In this document: one piece after another, positions 38,068 through 46,033 of the stretch
Layout of the letters: the number at the start of each line of letters is the position of its first letter
Position numbering within the stretch: the first letter of the stretch is position 1
DNA from: Enterovirga rhinocerotis
GTDB lineage: Bacteria; Pseudomonadota; Alphaproteobacteria; Rhizobiales; Beijerinckiaceae
Length of the DNA: 64,000 nucleotides
Assembly: GCF_004363955.1 (NCBI RefSeq)
Contig: NZ_SNZR01000011.1
Coordinates: 2,046,001-2,110,000, forward strand
Direction: 5' to 3'
Notes under the pieces: model-generated
Seen by the model: the letters and a program-made list of their open reading frames with translations, nothing else
The model's database searches: none
Told to the model about the DNA's origin: nothing
Position numbers and translations under genes: made by a program

Positions 38068-38955
38068 ATGACTATGATCTTCGGCGTTCCAACCGCCGCC
38101 CTATTCGGACAGCTCCTGCTCGGGCTCATCAACGGCTCGTTCTACGCGATGCTGAGTCTCGGCCTCGCCGTGATCTTCGGACTGCTGAACATCATCAACT
38201 TCACCCATGGCGCGCAGTACATGATGGGGGCCTTCGCCTCCTGGATGCTGCTGAACTATCTGGGTATCGGCTACTGGCCGGCGCTCATCCTCGCTCCCCT
38301 CATCGTCGGAGCGACGGGCATCATCCTGGAGAGGTTGCTGATCTCACGGCTCTATAACTTGGACCACCTCTACGGGCTGCTTCTGACCTTCGGCGTCGGC
38401 CTCATCATCCAGGGCCTGTTCCGAAACCAGTACGGCGTGTCAGGCTTGCCCTACGGCATCCCATCACAGCTCACGGGCGGCCAGAACCTCGGCTTCATGT
38501 TCATGCCGAACTATCGCGGCTGGGTGGTCGTGGCGTCGCTCATCGTGTGCCTGGCGACATGGTTCATCATCGAGAAGACGCGACTTGGCGCCTATCTGCG
38601 CGCCGCCACGGAGAATCCGACGCTCGTCCAGGCGTTCGGGATCAACGTGCCGCTGATGATCACGCTCACCTACGGCGCGGGCGTCGCCCTCGCGGCCTTC
38701 GCCGGTGTGCTCGCGGCCCCGATCTATTCGGTGAACCCGAATATGGGCGCGGACCTGATCATCGTCGTCTTCGCGGTCGTGGTCATCGGCGGGATGGGCT
38801 CCATCCTGGGCTCGATCATCACGGGCTTCGCCCTCGGCCTCGTCGAAGGCCTCACCAAGGTCTTCTATCCGGAGGCCTCATCCACCGTCATCTTCGTTAT
38901 CATGGTGCTTGTCCTGCTCGTGAAGCCGGCTGGCCTGTTCGGAAGGACCGCCTGA
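38068..38955 (+). CDS. livH: Branched-chain-amino-acid-type ABC permease (LivH-like)
   Basis: A 295-residue inner-membrane permease with about eight helices. The N-terminal LLGLINGSFYAMLSLGLAVIF, FTHGAQYMMGAF and the coupling region GINVPLMITLTYGAGVALAA, followed by VIGGMGSILGSIITGF, are characteristic of LivH. It shares its stop with the next start (TGATG). It forms the translocation path together with the LivM-like protein. Confidence 0.95.
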   Translation: MTMIFGVPTAALFGQLLLGLINGSFYAMLSLGLAVIFGLLNIINFTHGAQYMMGAFASWMLLNYLGIGYWPALILAPLIVGATGIILERLLISRLYNLDHLYGLLLTFGVGLIIQGLFRNQYGVSGLPYGIPSQLTGGQNLGFMFMPNYRGWVVVASLIVCLATWFIIEKTRLGAYLRAATENPTLVQAFGINVPLMITLTYGAGVALAAFAGVLAAPIYSVNPNMGADLIIVVFAVVVIGGMGSILGSIITGFALGLVEGLTKVFYPEASSTVIFVIMVLVLLVKPAGLFGRTA

Positions 38956-39953
38956 TGTCCAGCGGAACCGTCGCATCTGAAGGCGCCGACGAGGCGCCGA
39001 TCGGGGCCGTGCAGCAGACCGGCAAGAGCGCCAAGAAGCTCCATGGCATGATCTTCATCGGGCTCGCGGGCCTGCTGCTGATCGCGCCCTTCGTCCTCTA
39101 CCCCGTCTTCCTGATGAAGGTGCTGTGCTTCGCGTTGTTCGCGAGCGCGTTCAGCCTCCTGCTCGGCTATGCCGGCCTTCTGTCCTTCGGGCATGCGGCC
39201 TATTTCGGCATGGCGAGCTATATCGCGGCCCATGCCGCCAAGGTGTGGGGCTTCACGCCCGAACTCGCGATCCTGAGCGGCACGCTCGTCGGCACCCTGC
39301 TCGGGGTCGTGTTCGGCTGGCTCGCGATCAAGCGTCAGGGCATCTACTTCGCGATGATCACCCTCGCGCTGTCGCAGATGGTCTTCTTCTTCTGCGTCCA
39401 GGCGAAGTTCACGGGCGGCGAGGACGGCATCCAGGCGGTTCCGCGTGGGCACCTCTTTGGCCTCATCGATCTCGCCAACGACCGCGTGCTCTATTTCGTC
39501 GTCGCCGCGATCTTCCTGTTCGGCATGATCGCGATCTACCGGATCATCCACTCGCCCTTCGGGCAGGTGATGAAGGCGATCCGCGACAACGAGCCCCGCG
39601 CGGTCTCGCTCGGCTACCGGGTCAACCAGTACAAGCTGGCCCTGTTCGTGCTGTCGACCGCGCTCGCGGGCCTCGCCGGTGCCACCAAGGCGATCGTCTT
39701 CCAGCTCGCCTCGCTCACCGACGTGCACTGGTCGATGTCCGGCGAGGTGGTCCTGATGACCCTGGTCGGCGGTCTCGGCACCGTGTTCGGCCCCATGGTC
39801 GGCGCCGCCGTGATCGTGACGATGCAGAACTACCTCGCGACGCTCGGAGCCTGGGTTCTGGTCGTGCAGGGCTTCATCTTCGTGGCCTGCGTGCTCGCCT
39901 TCCGCGAGGGCATCGTCGGCCTCTTCGCCAAGAGGCTGAAGCAGCCGCTCTGA
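38955..39953 (+). CDS. livM: Branched-chain-amino-acid-type ABC permease (LivM-like)
   Basis: A 332-residue permease with about nine helices and an N-terminal cytoplasmic extension (MSSGTVASEGADEAPIGAV). Landmarks are LLLGYAGLLSFGHAAYFGM, GWLAIKRQGIYFAMITLALS and VVLMTLVGGLGTVFGPMVGA. The open frame extends upstream inside livH, but the ATG overlapping the livH stop is the natural start. It is the last gene of the operon and is followed by a terminator. Confidence 0.95.
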   Translation: MSSGTVASEGADEAPIGAVQQTGKSAKKLHGMIFIGLAGLLLIAPFVLYPVFLMKVLCFALFASAFSLLLGYAGLLSFGHAAYFGMASYIAAHAAKVWGFTPELAILSGTLVGTLLGVVFGWLAIKRQGIYFAMITLALSQMVFFFCVQAKFTGGEDGIQAVPRGHLFGLIDLANDRVLYFVVAAIFLFGMIAIYRIIHSPFGQVMKAIRDNEPRAVSLGYRVNQYKLALFVLSTALAGLAGATKAIVFQLASLTDVHWSMSGEVVLMTLVGGLGTVFGPMVGAAVIVTMQNYLATLGAWVLVVQGFIFVACVLAFREGIVGLFAKRLKQPL

Positions 39954-40011
39954 ACGGATGGCCGCCTGAGCAGGGCGGCCTTCCGAGGGGTTTTCCCCCG
40001 AATCCTGCAAC

Positions 40012-40044
40012 GAACGCCGGCCTTCGCGCCGGCGTTTCGCTTTT
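40012..40044 (+). terminator. Rho-independent terminator of the Liv-type operon
   Basis: A perfect 9-bp stem AACGCCGGC / GCCGGCGTT with a CTTCGC loop is followed by TTTCGCTTTT. A weaker hairpin (GGCCGCC / GGCGGCC) lies just upstream at 39960-39980, so the operon end carries two stem-loops. Confidence 0.8.
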
Positions 40045-40166
40045 CAGGCTCCTTGTCAGAGGCGGCGGGAGCCGACACACTCGCCGCCCATGCGAAGGCG
40101 AGCCCTCCGACCGACGCCGACCCCGCGCCACGAGGCACGCCGTGCCGGAGCCTCGCGGGCGATCCG

Positions 40167-41144
40167 ATGCTCGTCTATCTGATCCGCCGGATCGGAGGCG
40201 CGCTCGGCGTCGTGGCCGTCATGGCGGTCGTCGTCTTCCTCGCCATCTATGCCGTCGGCGACCCGGTCGAGGTCCTGGCATCGCCCGAGGCCGATCAGGC
40301 GGAGCGCGCGGCGATCGCCCAGCGTCTGGGGCTCGACAGGCCGCTCGTCATCCAGTTCGTCACCTTCATCGGCAACGCGCTTCAGGGCGATCTCGGCCGC
40401 TCCTTCGTCTACAACGTGCCGGCCGTGGAGGTGATCCTGCAGCGTCTCCCGGCGACCCTGGAGCTGGCTCTGGCCGGGCTCCTCATCGCGATGGTCCTCG
40501 GCATCCCGCTCGGCCTCGTCGCCGGGCTCCGGCCGAATTCCTGGACGGGCCGGGGCATCATGTCGGGCTCGATCCTCGGCTTCTCGCTGCCGAATTTCTG
40601 GATCGGCCTGATGCTGATCCTGCTCTTCGCGGTGCAGCTGCGCATCCTGCCGGCGAGCGGGCGCGGCGAGACCGTGCCGCTCCTCGGCGTGCCGGTCGCC
40701 TTCCTCACGCTCGACGGGCTCCGGCACCTCGTCCTGCCCGCGCTCACCCTCGCGCTCTACAAGACGGCCCTCGTGATCCGCATCACCGAATCCGGCACGC
40801 GCGAGGTGATGGGCCAGGATTACATCCGCTTCGCGCGCGCCAAGGGCCTCGCACCCGCGCGGATCGTTCTGGTGCACGTGCTCAAGGCCGTGCTCATCCC
40901 GGTCGTCACGGTGCTCGGGCTCGAGCTCGGCTCGATGATCGCCTTCGCCGTCGTGACCGAGACGGTCTTCGCCTATCCCGGCATGGGCAAGCTCCTCATC
41001 GAGTCCATCAACCGGCTCGATCGGCCCGTGGTGGTCGCCTACCTGATGCTGACGGTCGTGATCTTCGTCGTCATCAACCTCGTCGTCGATCTCGCCTATG
41101 CCGCGCTCGATCCGCGCGTGCGGCTCGGGGGGCAGGACGCGTGA
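40167..41144 (+). CDS. Dipeptide/oligopeptide-type ABC permease (DppB/OppB-like)
   Basis: A 325-residue inner-membrane permease. The first helix (LVYLIRRIGGALGVVAVMAV) and the OppB signature GDLGRSFVYNVPAVEVI are typical, as are GFSLPNFWIGLMLILLF and the EAA-loop DYIRFARAKGLAPARIVL. The frame is open to 40053; I chose ATG at 40167 because membrane segment 1 follows at once. It overlaps its partner by four bases (GTGA). No binding protein or ATPase for a Dpp-type importer is nearby. Confidence 0.92.
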   Translation: MLVYLIRRIGGALGVVAVMAVVVFLAIYAVGDPVEVLASPEADQAERAAIAQRLGLDRPLVIQFVTFIGNALQGDLGRSFVYNVPAVEVILQRLPATLELALAGLLIAMVLGIPLGLVAGLRPNSWTGRGIMSGSILGFSLPNFWIGLMLILLFAVQLRILPASGRGETVPLLGVPVAFLTLDGLRHLVLPALTLALYKTALVIRITESGTREVMGQDYIRFARAKGLAPARIVLVHVLKAVLIPVVTVLGLELGSMIAFAVVTETVFAYPGMGKLLIESINRLDRPVVVAYLMLTVVIFVVINLVVDLAYAALDPRVRLGGQDA

Positions 41145-42034
41145 GCGCGGCCGCCGCCCTCCCCTCCCCGACGCCTGCGGGCTGGCTCCGCCGCTATGCG
41201 CGCCGGCCGGGCGCAGTGATCGCCCTCGTCGTCCTCGTCATGCTCGTCGCCGCGGCCGGGCTCGCGCCCTGGATCGCGCCGCAGAACCCCTACGATCTCG
41301 CCGCGCTCGACATCATGGACAACATGCTCGCGCCGGGACAGGAACTCGGCACGGGGCGGATCGCCTGGCTCGGGACGGACGATCAGGGCCGGGACATGCT
41401 GTCGGCCATCCTCTACGGCCTGCGCATCTCGCTCGGCGTCGCGATCGCCTCCGTCGCCGCGGCCTCGGCGATCGGGGCGACGCTCGGCGTCGTCGCGGCC
41501 TATGCCGGCGGCTTCGTCGAGGCGCTGATCATGCGCGTCGTCGACCTCCAGCTCTCCTTCCCGGCGATCCTCGTCGCTCTCGTGCTGCTCGCCGTGTTCG
41601 GGCGGGGGATCGACAAGGTCGTGATCGCCCTCGTCGTGGTGCAATGGGCCTATTACGCGCGGACCGTGCGCGGCTCGGCGCTCGTGGAATCGCGGCGCGA
41701 ATACATCCAGGCGGCGCGCTGCCTCGCCCTGCCGAGGGGCCGCATCGTGTTCCGCCATCTCCTGCCGAACTGCCTCGGCCCGCTCATCGTGGTCGCCACC
41801 GTCCAGATCGCCCACGCCATCGCGCTCGAGGCGACGCTGTCCTTCCTCGGCGTCGGCGTGCCGGTCACGGAGCCCTCGCTCGGGCTCCTGATCGCGCATG
41901 GCTACAACTATCTGCTGTCCGGCAAGTACTGGATCTCGGTCTTCCCGGGCGTCGCGCTCGTGATTGCGATCGTCGCGATCAACCTCGCCGGCGACCGGCT
42001 GCGCGAGGTGCTGAACCCGCGCGGCGCGCGGTAG
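41141..42034 (+). CDS. Dipeptide/oligopeptide-type ABC permease (DppC/OppC-like)
   Basis: A 297-residue partner permease that starts on a GTG overlapping the DppB-like stop. The long N-terminus ends RRPGAVIALVVLVMLVAAAG; WLGTDDQGRDMLSAILYGLR and the EAA-loop EYIQAARCLALPRGRIVFRH are DppC hallmarks. With the DppB-like protein it forms a complete membrane channel. The missing ATPases and binding protein must be encoded elsewhere or have been lost. The gene ends eight bases before the convergent regulator's stop. Confidence 0.93.
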   Translation: MSAAAALPSPTPAGWLRRYARRPGAVIALVVLVMLVAAAGLAPWIAPQNPYDLAALDIMDNMLAPGQELGTGRIAWLGTDDQGRDMLSAILYGLRISLGVAIASVAAASAIGATLGVVAAYAGGFVEALIMRVVDLQLSFPAILVALVLLAVFGRGIDKVVIALVVVQWAYYARTVRGSALVESRREYIQAARCLALPRGRIVFRHLLPNCLGPLIVVATVQIAHAIALEATLSFLGVGVPVTEPSLGLLIAHGYNYLLSGKYWISVFPGVALVIAIVAINLAGDRLREVLNPRGAR

Positions 42035-42042
42035 GCCCTCCG

Positions 42043-42987
42043 CTATTCCTCCTGGAACCGCCGGCGCAGCACGTCGCCCGCCGGAGGAAGCGGTCCGTTC
42101 TCGTCGAGCCCGTTCTCGTCGAGCCAGGCTTCGGAGGGCTCCAGCACCATCGCATAGAGCTCGGCCGAAAGCCGCCTCGCCAATTCTCCGGGCCAGTGCT
42201 CGGGCAGGAGGTCGAGAGGCAGGCCCGGATCGCGCAGGATCACCCGGCGATAGAAATGGATCGTCAGGATCCGCGCCGCGAAGGCCTCGGACGGCGTCAG
42301 CACGAGCCCGGCCGCGATCTCGTCGCGCAGAGGGGCGAACATGTCGAGGAATCGGCGGTAGGAGGCCGCCATCCGGTCGACGGGCCAGGCCTCGGCAGCA
42401 AGGCGCCGCCGGGCCGCCGCATCGACCCTCGCCTCCAGGCGGATCGCGGCGGATGCCGCCTCCGGCACCGGCGGCGTCCCGGGCGCGATCCAGAGGCCGG
42501 GGACGGCCTGGCCGAAACCCGTCTCGCCCAAAGCCGCCCCGGCCTCGCGATCGGAGACGACGAGGCAGGTGAGGCGGCCATCCCAGACCGGATGGCGAGG
42601 CACGTAGATCTGCCGCGTCGCGGCCTCGAAAGTGGCCCGGCCATGCGAGGCTAGGCGATAGAAGCTGTTCCGCCCCGCCCGCCGCCGTTCGAGCCAGCCA
42701 TCCGCCGTGAGCCGCGACATCGCCGTGCGGACGGCACCGTCCTCGATCGCGACACCGCGGAAGAAGGCGAGCAGCGTGCCGAGCCAGACCGATCCACCAC
42801 GGGGCGCGATGGCATCGCCGAAGATCGTCACCACGAGCGAGCCCGTGCGGGAGGGCTCGCGGCGCAGCCCCGCCATGATCCCGTCGAGGGCGACCGAAGC
42901 CATCAGGCGGGGCTCCTTGGCCCGGGCGGTCTCGTCATCCAGCCGTCGCTCCGTGCGGCGGGATGACGGCCCCGCCTCTTGCGCCAT
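42043..42987 (-). CDS. PaaX-family transcriptional regulator
   Basis: A 314-residue PaaX-type repressor. After a charged N-terminal extension, SLVVTIFGDAIAPRGGSVWLGTLL begins the winged-helix domain, with GAVRTAMSRLTADGWLERRR as the recognition region. The family C-terminal region ends with PAGDVLRRRFQEE. In known cases PaaX represses phenylacetate degradation genes in response to phenylacetyl-CoA, but no paa genes are in this window. An internal ATG (MASVALDGIM, 42903) is an alternative start. A 15-base tandem duplication (42095-42124) encodes the repeated DENGL near the C-terminus. Confidence 0.9.
   Translation of the reverse strand: MAQEAGPSSRRTERRLDDETARAKEPRLMASVALDGIMAGLRREPSRTGSLVVTIFGDAIAPRGGSVWLGTLLAFFRGVAIEDGAVRTAMSRLTADGWLERRRAGRNSFYRLASHGRATFEAATRQIYVPRHPVWDGRLTCLVVSDREAGAALGETGFGQAVPGLWIAPGTPPVPEAASAAIRLEARVDAAARRRLAAEAWPVDRMAASYRRFLDMFAPLRDEIAAGLVLTPSEAFAARILTIHFYRRVILRDPGLPLDLLPEHWPGELARRLSAELYAMVLEPSEAWLDENGLDENGPLPPAGDVLRRRFQEE
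42095..42124. repeat. Perfect 15-base tandem duplication in the PaaX-family gene
   Basis: The unit CCGTTCTCGTCGAGC occurs twice in a row. It adds five residues (a second DENGL) near the regulator's C-terminus and keeps the frame. Confidence 0.85.
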
Positions 42988-43015
42988 CTACCGTCCCGAT
43001 GCGCCCGACGCGAGA

Positions 43016-43039
43016 GGGCCGGCCCGCGCGGGCCGGTCC
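43016..43039. promoter_or_regulatory. Long GC-rich palindrome upstream of the first metalloprotease
   Basis: A 24-base palindrome centred at 43027/43028 (right half GCGGGCCGGTCC) with only one G-T mismatch lies between the divergent regulator and protease genes. It could be an operator or a hairpin near either 5' end. Its length is beyond what chance composition would readily give, though GC-rich DNA favours such elements. Confidence 0.4.
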
Positions 43040-43187
43040 GTCACCGGACGGAAAAAAGAAGCCGCACGCCATCATCTCGAAACACGCGCATCTGAACCAT
43101 CCGTCATCTTCGCTCGACTGATGTCCGACTGTATTGAACCGCAAAGGCGCGCAGCATCGCGGCGCCTGTTCCGGGAGGCCTGATGCC

Positions 43188-45848
43188 ATGGCGACGCTCT
43201 CGATCACCCCGCAGCAGATCGATAACGGGCTTCTCTACCCGAACTTCTACTGGCCGGCCGGCACGATTACCTACAGTGTCCCCGACGGCGACACGCTCTG
43301 GGCCTCGAATTACGGCTCGTCCGAACCGACGACCGGCTATTCGGAGTTCAACGCCGCCCAGGCGGCCCAGTTCGTCGCCGCGATCGAGCTGTGGGACAGC
43401 TACATCGCCAATTCCATGGTCCGGGTCGATGACGGTGCGACCTATGGCGATATCCGGGGCGCCTTCACCGACATCGCCGATCCGCAGGTCGGCGGCCAAG
43501 CCAACGCGCCGCCCTTCCAGGGCAACCGCTCCTCCGCCCGCGAGGGCGACGTCTGGATCGACACGACCAGGACCGGATCGGGCTTCGCCACCGGCACGCA
43601 GGATTTCCAGCTCCTCCTGCACGAGATCGGGCACGCGCTCGGGCTGAAGCATCCGTTCGAGACGCCGACACTGCCGGCCGAATACGACAACCACGCCTAT
43701 ACGGTGATGAGCTACACGCCGGCCGACCACCGGATCATCTTCAGCGGGGGCGGCGGCAGCATCTTCTGGTCGCAGGCGCCGACCGCCGACAAGACGCCGA
43801 TGGTGCTCGACATCGCGGCGATCCAGAGCCGCTACGGGGCCGATACGCAGACGGGCGCAGGCTCCACGACCTACGCCTTCACCGATGCCGATCTCGAAGC
43901 CCGGCAGGCCATCTACGATGCGAGCGGCAACGACACGATCGACCTCTCGGCCCTGAGCCGTGGCTCGACGCTGGACCTTCGCCCCGGCTCCTATTCGGAC
44001 CTCGCCTATTACGCCAAGGCCGACCAGATCGCCGACACGAAGGCGCGCTTTCCCGGCTTCGAGTCCTTCATCGAGAACGGCTTCAACCAGCCGGGCGTCG
44101 CGGTCTACGAATGGACGCGCAATGTCGGCATCGCCTTCTCGACCGTGATCGAGAACGCCATGGGGAGCGCCTTCGCCGACACGATCATCGGCAACAGCGC
44201 CGCGAACCGGATCGGCGGCGGCCTCGGCCGCGACGTGCTGACGGGCGGTGGCGGCAGCGACAATTTCCACGGCACCGCCGCCGCCCTCGCGGGCGACCGC
44301 ATCACCGATCTGTCGAACGGCGAGACCATCACGCTCGACGGCTCGACGGCCTCGATCACCGCCGTCTCGCTCGCCTCCGGCACGCTGACGGTCTCGTATC
44401 GGGCGAGCGCCGGCGGCTCGGTGCAGTCCTTCGCCATGACCGTCTCGGGCGGCGTCAGCGGCGTCTCCTTCTCGGGCCGCACCATCACCTTCGGCGAGGC
44501 CGACCGGAACGACACCTTCGTCGGCCAGGCCGGGAACCAGACCTATGACGGCGGGGCCGGGATCGACACGGTCAATTACGCGGCCGCCTCCGGCGCGCTC
44601 ACGGTCGATCTCGCGCTGACGGGTTTCCAGAGCGTCGGCGGCGGCTTCGGCAGCGACCGCCTGCTCTCGATCGAGAACCTGCGCGGCGGGACCGGCAGTG
44701 ACAGGCTGTCGGGCAGCGCCTCCGCCAACACGATCTGGGGCGGCGCCGGCAACGACACCATCCTCGGCCGCAACGGCGCCGACATCCTGTGGGGCGAGGC
44801 GGGCAACGACATCCTGGACGGCGGCGCGGGCGCCGACCGGATGTTCGGCGGGGCGGGCAACGACACCTACATCGTCGATGCCGCCAGCGATTCCGTCCGC
44901 GAGGACAGGATCGCCGGGACCGATGATGGCGGCATCGATCTCGTGAAGGCGAGCGTCACCCATACGCTCCGGGCTTTCGTCGAGAACCTCACCCTCACGG
45001 GCTCCGGCGCCATCTTCGGCACCGGCAACGCCCTCGCCAACACGATCATCGGCAACGATGCCGCGAACCGCCTCTACGGCAAGGATGGCAACGACAGGCT
45101 CGACGGCCGCGCCGGCAACGATCTGCTGCGCGGCGGCAACGGAAACGACACCCTGACGGGCGGCGCGGGCGCCGACGACATGGATGGCGAGAACGGCTCC
45201 GACACCTATTACGTCGATGCGAGCGACACCGTTCGCGACAGGGGCGCGAGCGGCATCGACACCGTGATCGCGAGTTCGACCTTCTCGCTGAAGGGCGGCG
45301 ACGGCATCGAGAACCTCCGGCTCGCGACGAATGCGACGTCGGGAAACCTCACCGGCAACGAACTCGGCAACGCCATCACCGCCTATGGCGGCAACAACGT
45401 GCTCCTGGGCCTCGCCGGCAACGACACCATTCGGGCCGGAGCCGGCAACGACACCCTCCGCGGGGGCCTCGGGGCGGACAGGCTCTACGGCGAGGCCGGG
45501 GCGGACACCTTCGTCTTCGCCAAGGGCGAAAGCCTCGCCGTGGCGGGGGCCACCGACATCATCCACGACTTCACGACGCGGGTCGACCACATCGACCTCG
45601 CGATCGTCAGCGGCTCGGCCGCGGCGGCGTTCTACACCGAGGTGAAGGTGGCGTCGGACAGCTTCACCGCCCTCAAGAACGCCGCCGAGGCCGCCATGTC
45701 GGGCTCGCAGCGCATCGTCTTCGTCGCCGGCACGACAGACGGCTGGCTGTTCTGGAGCACGAACGGCTCGGACGGCACCGTCGAGGAGGCCGTGCGCCTC
45801 ACGGGCCGGAACAGCCTCGCGGGGTTCGATCGCGCGGATCTGATCTGA
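43188..45848 (+). CDS. RTX metalloprotease, serralysin-like (M10), copy 1
   Basis: An 886-residue secreted zinc protease. The N-terminal catalytic domain has the metzincin site HEIGHALGLKH (145-155) and a Met-turn VMSYT (173-177). A region with RYGADTQTGAGSTTYAF links to RTX repeats: many GGxGxDxxx nonapeptides (GGAGNDTILGRNGADILWG, GGAGADRMFGGAGNDTYIV) that bind calcium. No signal peptide is present, as expected of type I secretion substrates. The last 40 residues (FVAGTTDGWLFWSTNGSDGT...EAVRL...FDRADLI) are the likely C-terminal secretion signal. No ABC/MFP/TolC secretion genes are nearby. The start has a GGGAGG ribosome site. Confidence 0.93.
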   Translation: MATLSITPQQIDNGLLYPNFYWPAGTITYSVPDGDTLWASNYGSSEPTTGYSEFNAAQAAQFVAAIELWDSYIANSMVRVDDGATYGDIRGAFTDIADPQVGGQANAPPFQGNRSSAREGDVWIDTTRTGSGFATGTQDFQLLLHEIGHALGLKHPFETPTLPAEYDNHAYTVMSYTPADHRIIFSGGGGSIFWSQAPTADKTPMVLDIAAIQSRYGADTQTGAGSTTYAFTDADLEARQAIYDASGNDTIDLSALSRGSTLDLRPGSYSDLAYYAKADQIADTKARFPGFESFIENGFNQPGVAVYEWTRNVGIAFSTVIENAMGSAFADTIIGNSAANRIGGGLGRDVLTGGGGSDNFHGTAAALAGDRITDLSNGETITLDGSTASITAVSLASGTLTVSYRASAGGSVQSFAMTVSGGVSGVSFSGRTITFGEADRNDTFVGQAGNQTYDGGAGIDTVNYAAASGALTVDLALTGFQSVGGGFGSDRLLSIENLRGGTGSDRLSGSASANTIWGGAGNDTILGRNGADILWGEAGNDILDGGAGADRMFGGAGNDTYIVDAASDSVREDRIAGTDDGGIDLVKASVTHTLRAFVENLTLTGSGAIFGTGNALANTIIGNDAANRLYGKDGNDRLDGRAGNDLLRGGNGNDTLTGGAGADDMDGENGSDTYYVDASDTVRDRGASGIDTVIASSTFSLKGGDGIENLRLATNATSGNLTGNELGNAITAYGGNNVLLGLAGNDTIRAGAGNDTLRGGLGADRLYGEAGADTFVFAKGESLAVAGATDIIHDFTTRVDHIDLAIVSGSAAAAFYTEVKVASDSFTALKNAAEAAMSGSQRIVFVAGTTDGWLFWSTNGSDGTVEEAVRLTGRNSLAGFDRADLI

Positions 45849-46033
45849 CGATCCCGCGCGCAGCGCGGCAGCGACCAACGATTGTGTCCTTTGGGCGACT
45901 CGTCGGATCCATGACGCATGTCCACGACCACAGCGCTTTCGAAGTCGATGACGGAGGAATACTGACAATTCGACACGCTCTCCGGGCGCCCCGAGCGTGA
46001 TCGCGCCGACTTCAGCGCCCGGGACTGCCGCAT

